Below, in pieces: positions 21,517-31,779 of a stretch of DNA of 64,000 nt. Every line of letters begins with the position of its first letter. The first letter of the stretch is position 1. The notes beneath the pieces were generated by a model. It had not been told where the DNA came from. It ran no database searches and saw only the letters and a list, made by a program, of their open reading frames with translations. Both the position numbers and the translations under genes were made by a program. The stretch comes from Aromatoleum tolulyticum (GTDB taxonomy: Bacteria > Pseudomonadota > Gammaproteobacteria > Burkholderiales > Rhodocyclaceae). The stretch covers positions 1 to 64,000 of the forward strand of contig NZ_FTMD01000003.1 of assembly GCF_900156155.1 (NCBI RefSeq), in the 5' to 3' direction.

Positions 21517-22233
21517 ATGACAACCGTCGCACGTACAGGATCCACCCTCGAGTCGGATAACGCACTGGTCGAAGGCATCCTCGCGGGCGATGCCCTCGCC
21601 TTCGAGCGCATGATGCGCCAGCACAATCGCCGCCTGTTTCGCGTTGCGCGCAGCATCCTGCGCGACGACGCCGAGGCCGAGGACGCCGTGCAGGACGGCT
21701 ACATCGAAGCGCACCGCGCCCTGCGCAGCTTCCGCGGCGAGTCCCGCCTCTCCACCTGGCTCACGCGCATCGTCGTGAACCAGGCACTCGCGCACCGGCG
21801 CGGACGCCGCTCATCCGGCGATGCGGCTACGGACCTCGACACCCTGCCCGACCGCGGCAACGACGAGATCGTGCAAACCCCGGAAACCCAGGCGATGCGG
21901 GCAGAACTGCGCCGCGTCATCGAATCGTCCATCGACCACTTGCCCGACGCCCATCGAACGGTATTCATGCTGCGCGCCGTGGAAGGCCTCAGCGTCGACG
22001 AGACGGCCGCGGCGCTGGGCATCTCGGCCGGCAACACCAAGGTCCGCTTCCTGCGCGCCCGGGCACAGTTGCGCGAAGCCCTCGGCCAGCACCTCGGCAC
22101 CCTGCTCGAGGACGTATTCAGCTTCGACGGAGAGCGCTGCGACCGCATCGTGGCACGCGTAGGCGCACGCCTCGGCCTGACGCTCGCCATCCCCACCCCC
22201 CTCCCCGCTCGCGGGGAACCGTCCAACGACTGA
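21517..22233 (+). CDS. ECF-family RNA polymerase sigma factor
   Basis: 238 residues. Region 2 is clear (AFERMMRQHNRRLFRVARSILRDDAEAEDAVQDGYIEAHRALRSFRGESRLSTWLTRIVVNQAL), as is region 4 (LPDAHRTVFMLRAVEGLSVDETAAALGISAGNTKVRFLRARAQLREAL). It has a 35-residue acidic linker between them and a 45-residue C-terminal extension after region 4. It directs RNA polymerase to a small regulon. It is followed 11 bases later by a secreted ferritin-like gene and then a cytochrome c gene. No anti-sigma factor is encoded next to it, so control may come from the C-terminal extension, transcription or a distant partner. Confidence 0.93.
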   Translation: MTTVARTGSTLESDNALVEGILAGDALAFERMMRQHNRRLFRVARSILRDDAEAEDAVQDGYIEAHRALRSFRGESRLSTWLTRIVVNQALAHRRGRRSSGDAATDLDTLPDRGNDEIVQTPETQAMRAELRRVIESSIDHLPDAHRTVFMLRAVEGLSVDETAAALGISAGNTKVRFLRARAQLREALGQHLGTLLEDVFSFDGERCDRIVARVGARLGLTLAIPTPLPARGEPSND

Positions 22234-22244
22234 AGGAGATCGCC

Positions 22245-22835
22245 ATGATTGTCCGGATAAACCCTTTTGCCGCCCTCGAGGACATCGGCCGGCGGCGTTT
22301 CATCCTCGGGTCTGGCGCACTGCTCTCCGCCAGCGCCGTCGCCCTGCTCGCCGGGCGTCCTGCCCTCGCCGCGGAATATGGCAAGAAGAAGGGCGCCGAC
22401 ACCCAGTCGGACATCCGCATCCTTAACACCGCCCTGGGCGCGGAACTAGAAGCGATCGCGGCCTATGGCGTGGGCGCCGGCAGCGGCCTGCTGCAGAAAC
22501 CGGCACTCGATCTCGCGCTGCAGTTCCAGGGCCAGCACAAGGAACACGCCGACGTCCTCGCCAAGACGGTTCGCAAACTCGGCGGCACCCCTGTCGAGGC
22601 AAAGTCCCGCTACGAGTTCCCGACCGAGCAGCTGAAGACGCAGGCCGACGTGCTCGGCTTCGCCGCGGGGCTCGAAAAGGGCGCAGTCAGCGCCTACCTC
22701 GGTGCCGTGCCGCTGTTCCGGGAACGCGAACTCGCCAGGGCCGCCGCCAGCATTCTCGGCGACGAAGCGATGCACTGGGCCGTGCTGCGCCAAGCACTCG
22801 GCGAAAACCCCGTGCCCGCGGCCTTCGTGTCATGA
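22245..22835 (+). CDS. secreted ferritin-like domain protein
   Basis: 196 residues. A Tat-like signal peptide RRRFILGSGALLSASAVALLAGRPALAA ends near residue 43, so the protein should be exported folded, possibly with metal. The mature part is a four-helix ferritin-like bundle with the expected Glu and His positions: ALGAELEAIAAYG, QGQHKEHADVL, GLEKGAVSAYLG and GDEAMHWAVLRQAL. Such periplasmic ferritin-like proteins may bind iron or detoxify peroxide. It lies between the ECF sigma gene and the cytochrome gene and overlaps the latter by four bases (ATGA), so all three should be one operon. Metal and activity are not proven by sequence. Confidence 0.85.
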   Translation: MIVRINPFAALEDIGRRRFILGSGALLSASAVALLAGRPALAAEYGKKKGADTQSDIRILNTALGAELEAIAAYGVGAGSGLLQKPALDLALQFQGQHKEHADVLAKTVRKLGGTPVEAKSRYEFPTEQLKTQADVLGFAAGLEKGAVSAYLGAVPLFRERELARAAASILGDEAMHWAVLRQALGENPVPAAFVS

Positions 22836-23230
22836 GGTGCGCACTGGCGGTGACACTGGCGCTGCTCGCGGCGCAGTGCGGCATCGCCGCCGGCAGCACC
22901 GCCTTTCCCGGCGACCCGGCGCGCGGCGCGGCCATCTACGATCGCTGCATCGCGTGCCACGCGCTCGCCTACAACCGCACCGGCCCCAAGCATTGCGGCC
23001 TGTTCGGGCGCCGCGCAGGCAGCGTGTCGGGCTTCGCCTACTCCCCCGCGATGGCGCGGGCGAAGTTCACGTGGAACGCCGAGACGCTCGACCGCTTCCT
23101 CGAAAACCCCGGCCGGACGCTGCCCGGCACGACGATGGGTTACGCCGGCATCGCCGACCCGCGCGAGCGGGCCGACCTGATCGCCTGGCTCCGGCAGGCC
23201 ACGACCGAATCGCCCGACTGCCGGCGCTGA
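22832..23230 (+). CDS. periplasmic class I c-type cytochrome
   Basis: 132 residues with a signal peptide (ALAVTLALLAAQCGIAAGS). The single haem site is CIACH, followed by GPKHCGLFGRRAG, a pattern typical of the c2/mitochondrial-type cytochromes, and a distal Met in GTTMGYAGI. An additional Cys in PKHC and one at the C-terminus (DCRR) are unusual. It would be an electron carrier in the periplasm. The start overlaps the ferritin-like stop, suggesting that it delivers or removes electrons for that protein. Confidence 0.9.
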   Translation: MRCALAVTLALLAAQCGIAAGSTAFPGDPARGAAIYDRCIACHALAYNRTGPKHCGLFGRRAGSVSGFAYSPAMARAKFTWNAETLDRFLENPGRTLPGTTMGYAGIADPRERADLIAWLRQATTESPDCRR

Positions 23231-23255
23231 TCCCCCGCCCTGCACCATCGACCCC

Positions 23256-23795
23256 TCACTCGGCGCCCGGATCGTCCGCGGAATCCGGGAACAACACGTC
23301 GGTAAAGCCGAACCTGCTCAGGTCGCGCATGCGCATCGGATACAGCACGCCGGCCAGATGGTCGCATTCGTGCTGCACCACTCGTGCATGAAACCCCTCC
23401 ACACTGCGATCGATGCGGCTGCCGTCCGGCGCATGCCCCAGATAGCGGATGCGCTGGTACCGCGGCACCACGCCGCGCAGCCCCGGCACCGACAGGCAAC
23501 CTTCCCAGCCGTCCTCCTCGTCCTCGCCCAGCGGCGTGATTACCGGATTCACGAGAATCGTGCGCGGCACCGGCGGCGCGTCCGGATACCGCTCGCTACG
23601 CTCGAACCCGAAGATCACCACCTGCAGGCTCACTCCGATCTGCGGGGCCGCCAGCCCGACGCCGCCGGCTGCGGCCATCGTGTCGAACATGTCACCGATC
23701 AGCGCGTCGAGTTCGCGAGTGCCGAACGCACACACCGGCTCTGCCGCTTGCAGCAGGCGCGGATCGCCCATGCGGAGGATGGTTCTGACTGCCAT
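23256..23795 (-). CDS. def: peptide deformylase
   Basis: 179 residues from the ATG at 23795, with GGGAG upstream. All three family motifs are intact: [18 protein letters not shown] (metal Cys) and QHECDHLAG (the HExxH metal site). It removes the formyl group from the initiating Met of new proteins. It stands alone, converging on the cytochrome gene, not next to fmt as the main copy usually is. It may therefore be a second deformylase of the genome; that is an inference from context. A tandem 7-base repeat lies 66-93 bases upstream. Confidence 0.95.
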   Translation of the reverse strand: MAVRTILRMGDPRLLQAAEPVCAFGTRELDALIGDMFDTMAAAGGVGLAAPQIGVSLQVVIFGFERSERYPDAPPVPRTILVNPVITPLGEDEEDGWEGCLSVPGLRGVVPRYQRIRYLGHAPDGSRIDRSVEGFHARVVQHECDHLAGVLYPMRMRDLSRFGFTDVLFPDSADDPGAE

Positions 23796-23860
23796 GGCTG
23801 CACGCTCCCGAACGGTTTCGATGTGACGACCTCCGGCCAACCCGGCCGGACAGCCGGCGG

Positions 23861-23888
23861 CCTGCGGCCTGCGGCCTGCGGCCTGCGC
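23861..23888. repeat. 7-base tandem repeat upstream of def
   Basis: Four consecutive copies of CCTGCGG (the last ends in C) at 23861-23888. The unit length would shift spacing if copies were gained or lost. The 300-base stretch 23796-24095 otherwise holds only the leader of def and that of the small gene at 24096. Confidence 0.85.
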
Positions 23889-24095
23889 GCGCAATGGTAC
23901 GACGCACTATGGTCACGTCAAGGCCGACGCACCAACGCGCGGAAACGCGACCCCCAGATCGCCCGCCGCCCCGCCGCCCGATCGCGCCGAATTGAACCGT
24001 TTTCCCCGCGCTTATCGACGCAGCACCGGCCGCAGCAGCGCGATAACCTGCTCCCATGTCCGAACCGTTTGGTGCGAACGGACGAGGAGCAACAA

Positions 24096-24266
24096 ATGGA
24101 AATCGAATATCTGGAGTACGAGTGCGAAGTGATCGACCTCGACGACACTGCGGCGCGCAACGGCGATGCACAGGTCGAAGAAGCCGCCGCCGAGGCCGTG
24201 TTCGCAAGCTGGTTCACCGACTGGCGCAGCCGCAGCGCGCCCGAGGCGAGCACCGGCGCTGACTGA
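24096..24266 (+). CDS. small acidic protein of unknown function
   Basis: 56 residues from an ATG with a strong ribosome site (GAGGAG, 7 bases upstream); the longer open frame to the left lacks any. The protein is very acidic: MEIEYLEYECEVIDLDDTAA, then AQVEEAAAEAVFASWFTDW and a polar tail. No signal, membrane helix or domain is recognised. It lies between def (divergent) and alkB (same strand, 81 bases on). The strong initiation signal argues that it is translated. Function unknown. Confidence 0.6.
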   Translation: MEIEYLEYECEVIDLDDTAARNGDAQVEEAAAEAVFASWFTDWRSRSAPEASTGAD

Positions 24267-24347
24267 CAGCCCCGGGGCAGCGACAATGGCCGCAACCCGT
24301 CGCGGGCACCCGCCCCTGCACCGACGGCTTCAGGACGAATCGGCAGG

Positions 24348-25001
24348 ATGACGCCCGATCTCTTCGAAAACTGCGACGAGGGCCCTTCCGGCCGCGAAGA
24401 ACTCGCACCGGGAGCGCTGGTCCTGCGCGGCTTCGCCCGCCCCCAGGCCGAAGGCCTCATCGCCGAAATCGCGGAAATCTCCACCCGCGCCCCGTTCCGC
24501 CAGATGCTCACGCCTGGCGGCCAGCGCATGTCCGCAGCGATGACCAACTGCGGCCCGCTCGGCTGGATCTCCGACCGCCACGGCTATCGCTACGAACCGT
24601 GCGATCCACTCAACGGCAAGCCGTGGCCGCCCATGCCCGCATCCTTCCTCCACCTGGCCGCCGACGCTGCCGCCGCAGCCGGCTTTCCCGGGTTCGTCCC
24701 CGACGCCTGTCTCATCAACCGCTACGAGCCCGGCACCCGCATGTCCCTGCACCAGGACCGCGACGAGCAGGACCTCGCCGCGCCCATCGTCTCGGTATCG
24801 CTCGGCCTGCCGGCAGTCTTTCTCTTCGGCGGTCTGAACCGCAGCGACCGCAGCGATCGCCTCGCGCTCATGCACGGCGATGTGGTGGTGTGGGGCGGCC
24901 CCTCGCGCCTGCGCTTTCACGGCATCCTCCCCATGAAGGAAGGCACCCACGCCCTGCTCGGCCGCCAGCGCATCAATCTGACCTTCCGCAAGGCGGTTTG
25001 A
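24348..25001 (+). CDS. alkB: AlkB DNA repair dioxygenase
   Basis: 217 residues. The Fe(II)/2-oxoglutarate dioxygenase core is intact: the HxD pair in MSLHQDRDE, the distal His in RLRFHGI and the RINLTFRKA motif that binds 2-oxoglutarate. The substrate-lid signature GWISDRHGYRYEP and FLLGGL-like strand VFLFGGLNRSDR match bacterial AlkB. It oxidatively removes 1-methyladenine and 3-methylcytosine lesions from DNA and RNA. It stands alone with no adjacent ada gene, so there is no visible link to the adaptive response. Confidence 0.96.
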   Translation: MTPDLFENCDEGPSGREELAPGALVLRGFARPQAEGLIAEIAEISTRAPFRQMLTPGGQRMSAAMTNCGPLGWISDRHGYRYEPCDPLNGKPWPPMPASFLHLAADAAAAAGFPGFVPDACLINRYEPGTRMSLHQDRDEQDLAAPIVSVSLGLPAVFLFGGLNRSDRSDRLALMHGDVVVWGGPSRLRFHGILPMKEGTHALLGRQRINLTFRKAV

Positions 25002-25104
25002 ACAGCCGCGCAACATTGCGCCGGGTGTCATACCGATCCGCCCACGCGAATCGCCGGCCTGACCTTGCTCTCCTGCGATCGGAAAGGCTCCGTGTGACAC
25101 GGGC

Positions 25105-25131
25105 AAAAAAAAGCCGGCTTGCGCCGGCTTT
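25105..25131 (-). terminator. rho-independent terminator of the hupB/tRNA-Val unit
   Basis: Read leftward, AAAGCCGGC (25131-25123) pairs with GCCGGCTTT (25118-25110) around a four-base loop and is followed by a run of eight T. It lies 25 bases beyond the tRNA 3' end. Confidence 0.9.
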
Positions 25132-25155
25132 CATGCTGCGATTTTACAGCGTATC

Positions 25156-25231
25156 TGGTGGGTGCTGACGGGGTCGAACCGCCGACATTCGCCTTGTAAG
25201 GGCGACGCTCTACCAACTGAGCTAAGCACCC
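25156..25231 (-). tRNA. tRNA-Val (anticodon TAC)
   Basis: 76 bases read leftward. Acceptor GGGTGCT pairs with AGCACCC, followed by A and an encoded CCA. The D arm has AGCTCAGTTGGTAGAGC, the anticodon stem-loop GCCCTTACAAGGC gives TAC, and the T arm has the GGTTCGACC core. It lies just downstream of hupB, a usual place for a tRNA-Val in betaproteobacteria. Confidence 0.97.
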
Positions 25232-25269
25232 GTACCGGACGGGTACTTGGCCCGTTCCAGCAAAGTCCG

Positions 25270-25542
25270 TCAGTTTACCGCATCTTTCAGGGCCTTGCCA
25301 GCCCTGAACTTCGGAACCTTCGCCGCCTTGATCTTGATGTTCTTGCCGGTACGCGGGTTACGGCCGGTACGCGCGGCACGCGCACCGACATGGAAGGTGC
25401 CGAATCCGACAAGGGTCACGGAGTCGCCCGCCTGAAGCGCGCCCTTGACCGCCGCAATCGCTGCATCGAGCGCCTTGCCCGCGGCCGCCTTGGACAACTC
25501 TGCTTCCGAGGCGATTTGGTCGATCAGTTCGGATTTGTTCAC
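25270..25542 (-). CDS. hupB: DNA-binding protein HU, beta subunit
   Basis: 90 residues, the family length. It starts [27 protein letters not shown] and carries the HU arm signature [26 protein letters not shown] followed by [16 protein letters not shown] dimers bend and compact DNA. A strong sigma-70 promoter lies about 100 bases upstream (25674-25645). The gene follows lon, separated by its own promoter region, and precedes tRNA-Val and a terminator. Confidence 0.97.
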   Translation of the reverse strand: MNKSELIDQIASEAELSKAAAGKALDAAIAAVKGALQAGDSVTLVGFGTFHVGARAARTGRNPRTGKNIKIKAAKVPKFRAGKALKDAVN

Positions 25543-25644
25543 TTAAGTCCCCTTTTGGATATGAGAGCGATAACCCGAAATGCGCAAACCCTCAGCTGGT
25601 GCCGCATTCAGGGCGATTCCAAATGCGTTGCGAGAAGCACGGAC

Positions 25645-25674
25645 TTTATATCGCGCTGTATTCCAAGGTGTCAA
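25645..25674 (-). promoter_or_regulatory. sigma-70 promoter of hupB
   Basis: Read leftward: a consensus TTGACA (25674-25669), an 18-base spacer and TATAAA (25650-25645). This puts a start near 25638, about 95 bases before the hupB ATG. Confidence 0.8.
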
Positions 25675-25678
25675 TACG

Positions 25679-25738
25679 CGCTGCAGCGTTTTACATCGCT
25701 GCAGCGCATATCGACGCGGGACTCGGGGAACATTCCCC
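25679..25738. repeat. cluster of perfect palindromes upstream of the hupB promoter
   Basis: CGCTGCAGCG occurs twice (25679-25688 and 25697-25706), each a perfect 10-base palindrome, 18 bases centre to centre and starting 5 bases upstream of the -35 box. A third perfect palindrome, GGGGAACATTCCCC, lies at 25725-25738, next to the lon stop. The repeated pair could be a binding site for an activator or repressor of hupB, or could form a lon 3' hairpin (the two copies also pair with each other). No T-run accompanies them. Confidence 0.6.
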
Positions 25739-25745
25739 CTCCGGC

Positions 25746-28166
<2,421 letters not shown>

Positions 28167-28200
28167 GATTGTTATTACCTCGAAAGGACTGGTCAGGCCC

Positions 28201-28229
28201 ACATGGGGGCCCGACCATGAAATATCAAG
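28201..28229 (-). promoter_or_regulatory. sigma-32 heat-shock promoter of lon
   Basis: Read leftward: CTTGATA (28229-28223; consensus CTTGAAA), 14 bases, then CCCCATGT (28208-28201; consensus CCCCATNT). It lies 35 bases upstream of the lon start in the clpX-lon gap. The match and spacing are close to the RpoH consensus. Confidence 0.75.
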
Positions 28230-28256
28230 CGGCGCCTAGAACCGAATTCTTCGGGT

Positions 28257-29525
28257 TCAGTTGGAACCCGACACCTTCGGCTGATCCGCGTAGATCAGCA
28301 GCGGCTGGGCGCCCTCTTCGATCGTGCCTTCGTCGACGACCACTTTCTCCACCCCTTTCATGGTGGGCAGGTCGTACATGATGTCGAGCAGCGCGGCCTC
28401 GAGGATTGAGCGCAGGCCGCGCGCGCCGGTCTTGCGGCGGATCGCCTTGCGCGCGACGGCGTGCAGCGCCGCCGGACGGATCTCGAGTTCGACGCCTTCC
28501 ATCGAGAAGAGCTTCTGGTACTGCTTCACCAGTGCGTTCTTGGGCTCGACGAGAATCTGGATCAACGCAGCCTCGTCGAGTTCCTGCAAGGTGGCGACGA
28601 CCGGCAGACGGCCGACGAATTCCGGGATCAGACCGAACTTGACGAGATCCTCCGGTTCCACATGGCGGAAGGACTCCGTGAGGTCACGGCCCTGGCGGCT
28701 CTTGATCTCCGCACCGAAGCCGATGCCGATCTTCTCCGTGCGGTTGCGGATGACCTTCTCCAGGCCGTCGAACGCGCCGCCGCAGATGAAGAGGATGTTG
28801 GTGGTATCGACCTGGATGAAATCCTGGTTGGGGTGCTTGCGGCCGCCCTGCGGCGGAATCGAGGCCACTGTGCCTTCGATCAGCTTCAGCAGCGCCTGCT
28901 GCACGCCTTCGCCCGACACGTCGCGCGTGATCGACGGGTTGTCGGACTTGCGCGAGATCTTGTCGATCTCGTCGATATAGACGATGCCGTGCTGCGCCTT
29001 GTCGACGTCGTAGTCGCACTTCTGCAGCAGCTTCTGGATGATGTTCTCGACGTCCTCGCCGACGTAACCGGCTTCGGTGAGCGTCGTCGCATCGGCCATC
29101 ACGAACGGGACGTTGAGCAGGCGCGCGAGCGTCTGCGCGAGCAGCGTCTTGCCGGAACCGGTGGGCCCGATCAGCAGGATGTTGCTCTTCGACAGCTCGA
29201 CGTCTTCCTTGCGGCCCGAAATGTGGCGCAGGCGCTTGTAGTGGTTGTACACCGCGACGGCCAGGTTGCGCTTGGCCTGCTGCTGGCCGATCACATACTG
29301 GTTGAGGATCTCGCAGATCTCGGCCGGCGTGGGCAGGCTGCTGCTGCCGCCTTCCGTCTCGGCCGACTGCGCGATCTCGTCACGGATGATGTCGTTGCAC
29401 AGCTCGATGCATTCGTCGCAGATAAAGACCGACGGCCCCGCAATGAGTTTGCGAACCTCATGCTGGCTCTTCCCGCAAAACGAGCAGTACAGCAGCTTTT
29501 CGCCGCCCGCCTTTTTTTCCGTCAT
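28257..29525 (-). CDS. clpX: ClpX, ATPase subunit of the Clp protease
   Basis: 422 residues. The N-terminal zinc-binding domain CSFCGKSQ...CDECIELC selects substrates and adaptors. The AAA+ domain has Walker [12 protein letters not shown], Walker [11 protein letters not shown], the pore loop region GYVGEDVE and the ClpP-docking IGF-type loop ([10 protein letters not shown]). It unfolds tagged proteins and feeds them to ClpP. The gene lies 17 bases after clpP and is followed by lon, the standard order. All key residues are present. Confidence 0.98.
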   Translation of the reverse strand: MTEKKAGGEKLLYCSFCGKSQHEVRKLIAGPSVFICDECIELCNDIIRDEIAQSAETEGGSSSLPTPAEICEILNQYVIGQQQAKRNLAVAVYNHYKRLRHISGRKEDVELSKSNILLIGPTGSGKTLLAQTLARLLNVPFVMADATTLTEAGYVGEDVENIIQKLLQKCDYDVDKAQHGIVYIDEIDKISRKSDNPSITRDVSGEGVQQALLKLIEGTVASIPPQGGRKHPNQDFIQVDTTNILFICGGAFDGLEKVIRNRTEKIGIGFGAEIKSRQGRDLTESFRHVEPEDLVKFGLIPEFVGRLPVVATLQELDEAALIQILVEPKNALVKQYQKLFSMEGVELEIRPAALHAVARKAIRRKTGARGLRSILEAALLDIMYDLPTMKGVEKVVVDEGTIEEGAQPLLIYADQPKVSGSN

Positions 29526-29542
29526 GGTCTTCCTCTCGTATG

Positions 29543-30181
29543 TCAGGCTTCGGAGCGGGTCGTCAGGACCTTGTCGACGATACCGTATTCCATCGCATCC
29601 TTGGCCGACATGAAGTTGTCGCGATCCGTGTCCTTCTCGATCCGCTCGATTGCCTGCCCGGTGTGCTTCGCGAGCATTTCGTTTAGGCGTGCCCGGATGT
29701 TGAGGATCTCGCGGGCATGGATCTCGATGTCGGACGCCTGGCCCTGGAAACCGCCCAGCGGCTGGTGAATCATGACGCGCGAGTTGGGCAGGCAGAAGCG
29801 CTTGCCCTTCGCGCCGGCGGCGAGCAGGAAGGAACCCATGCTCGCGGCCTGTCCGATGCACAGCGTGCTGACGTCAGGCTTGATGAACTGCATCGTGTCG
29901 TAGATCGCCATCCCCGCCGACACCGACCCCCCGGGGGAATTGATGTAGAAGAAGATGTCCTTGTCCGGGTTCTCGGACTCGAGGAAAAGCAACTGCGCCA
30001 CGATCAGGTTGGCGGTGACGTCGTTCACCGGACCGACCAGAAACACCACGCGCTCCTTCAGGAGGCGCGAATAGATATCGTAGGCGCGTTCGCCCCGACC
30101 GCTCTGTTCAACCACCATCGGGACCAGGCCAAGGCCGACCGGATCCCAGCTGCTGCCCGAATGTGGCGCCATGTTGCTCAT
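29543..30181 (-). CDS. clpP: ClpP, proteolytic subunit of the Clp protease
   Basis: 212 residues. The catalytic triad is in place: Ser in [14 protein letters not shown], His in [15 protein letters not shown] and Asp in [10 protein letters not shown]. The oligomerisation strand [24 protein letters not shown] and the handle region are conserved. It forms the double-heptamer peptidase chamber served by ClpX. The gene lies 19 bases downstream of tig and 17 upstream of clpX, so the three are probably co-transcribed. Confidence 0.98.
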   Translation of the reverse strand: MSNMAPHSGSSWDPVGLGLVPMVVEQSGRGERAYDIYSRLLKERVVFLVGPVNDVTANLIVAQLLFLESENPDKDIFFYINSPGGSVSAGMAIYDTMQFIKPDVSTLCIGQAASMGSFLLAAGAKGKRFCLPNSRVMIHQPLGGFQGQASDIEIHAREILNIRARLNEMLAKHTGQAIERIEKDTDRDNFMSAKDAMEYGIVDKVLTTRSEA

Positions 30182-30200
30182 TCCTTGGACCTTTGCGGCA

Positions 30201-31508
30201 TCAGGCCGCGTTGTTACCCATCAGTTCGTCGAACGACACCGCGTTGTCCGAGGTCTGGGCCTGCGAGCTGACCCACTCGACCACGTTATCCTCGATCACC
30301 ACGGCCTCGGCTTGCGCGAGACGTTCCGGCTGCGCGTAATACCAGCGTACCAGTTCCGACGGATCTTCGTAGCTCTGTGCCATCTCCTCGACCAGCGTGC
30401 GAACCTGCTCCGGTTTGGCGTAGAGTTCCTTCGCCTTCACGAGTTCGGACATGATCAGACCAAGTTTGACACGGCGCACGGCCTGATCGGTAAACCAGGC
30501 GGCCTCGACCGGGATGTCCTTGGTCTTCATGCCGCGCATCTCGAGGTCGCGCTTGGCGTTCTCGGCCAGCTGGCGGCTCTCGGCATCGATCAGCGCCTTC
30601 GGCACTTCGATCGGATTGGCGTTCAGCAGCGCATCCATGACCTGCTCCTTGATCTTGGCCTGGATGCGGCGCTTCACCTCGCGCTCGAGGTTTGCGCGCA
30701 CTTCGTCGCGCAGCTTGGCGACGTCGCCGTCGGCAACGCCCAGCGAACGGGCGAGATCGGCATCGATCGCGGGCAGGACGGCAGCCTCGACGCGCTTCAC
30801 GGTCACTTCGAACTGGACCGTCTGGCCGGCGAGGTTAGCGGCATGGTAATCCTCGGGGAAGGTCATGTCGAAGGTCTTGCTTTCGCCCGCGGCGAGGCCG
30901 GTCACGGCCGTCTCGAAGTCCTTGAGCATCGAGCCGGCACCGATCACGAAGGGGAAATCCTGCGCCTGGCCGCCCTCGAACAGTTCGCCGTCCTTGCGGC
31001 CGGCGAAATCGATCACGACGCGGTCGCCCTCGGCAGCGGCCCGCTCGGCGGTCTCGAAGCGGGTGCGCTGCTTGCGCAGCACTTCGATGGTCTTGTCGAC
31101 TTCAGCATCGCCGACAACCAGCACCGGGCGCTCGACCTTGCTTTGCGACAGATCACCCAGCTCCACCTGCGGGTAGACTTCGAACACGGCGCTGAACGCC
31201 AGCGTGCCCTCGGCAGCGGCTTCCTTCGGCTCGATGCGGGGATAGCCGGCAACGCGCAGGTTCTGTTCGCGTACGGTGTCGCCGAACGCCTTTTCGACCG
31301 CAGCACCGATCGCTTCGGAGCGTGCCTGCGATTCGTAGGTCTGGGCGACAATCTTGAGCGGCACCTTGCCAGGTCGGAAACCCGGCATCTTCACGGTACG
31401 CGCCATGCGCTTCAGGCGAGAGTCGACCTCCTTGTCGATCTCGGCCATGGACACGGACATGTCGATGCGGCGCTCCAGCGCGCCCAGCGTTTCCTGGTTG
31501 GTCTGCAT
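30201..31508 (-). CDS. tig: trigger factor, ribosome-associated chaperone
   Basis: 435 residues. The N-terminal ribosome-binding signature is modified from GFRxGKxP as [11 protein letters not shown]. It is followed by the peptidyl-prolyl isomerase domain ([21 protein letters not shown] ... [25 protein letters not shown]) and the helical C-terminal chaperone arms. It binds nascent chains at the ribosome exit and has prolyl isomerase activity. First gene of the tig-clpP-clpX group. Confidence 0.97.
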   Translation of the reverse strand: MQTNQETLGALERRIDMSVSMAEIDKEVDSRLKRMARTVKMPGFRPGKVPLKIVAQTYESQARSEAIGAAVEKAFGDTVREQNLRVAGYPRIEPKEAAAEGTLAFSAVFEVYPQVELGDLSQSKVERPVLVVGDAEVDKTIEVLRKQRTRFETAERAAAEGDRVVIDFAGRKDGELFEGGQAQDFPFVIGAGSMLKDFETAVTGLAAGESKTFDMTFPEDYHAANLAGQTVQFEVTVKRVEAAVLPAIDADLARSLGVADGDVAKLRDEVRANLEREVKRRIQAKIKEQVMDALLNANPIEVPKALIDAESRQLAENAKRDLEMRGMKTKDIPVEAAWFTDQAVRRVKLGLIMSELVKAKELYAKPEQVRTLVEEMAQSYEDPSELVRWYYAQPERLAQAEAVVIEDNVVEWVSSQAQTSDNAVSFDELMGNNAA

Positions 31509-31619
31509 TAAGTAACGATCCCTGACAAGTCAAAGTTTGCTCACGAGACATCCGCCGGGTTTCGGGGACGCCTGCCCGACCACGATGGGCGAACGGAGCG
31601 CGTAAAAAGTAGGTTTTCG

Positions 31620-31628
31620 ATTCTAGCA
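31620..31628 (-). promoter_or_regulatory. candidate extended -10 promoter of tig
   Basis: Read leftward, TGCTAGAAT is an extended -10 element (TG-N-TAGAAT), 112 bases before the tig ATG. No convincing -35 hexamer is seen. The 271-base gap to prkA otherwise contains only a short hairpin, GGCACCC (31726-31732) with GGGTGTC (31739-31745), just upstream of prkA. Confidence 0.4.
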
Positions 31629-31779
31629 CAGCAGGAGGCCCTTCCTTCCAGAGTCCTTCCAGCCGCAAAATGACCCCTGAGGACTTGCGCATGGAATGAG
31701 AAAAACCACGGAACTTGAGCCCTCGGGCACCCTCTGACGGGTGTCGGTGAACGGCTCGACCCAGACAGGAGGAATCCAG

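Noticed and set aside
25725-25738. GGGGAACATTCCCC as a lon terminator
   Set aside because: No T-run on the minus strand and only six-base arms; kept as a palindrome.
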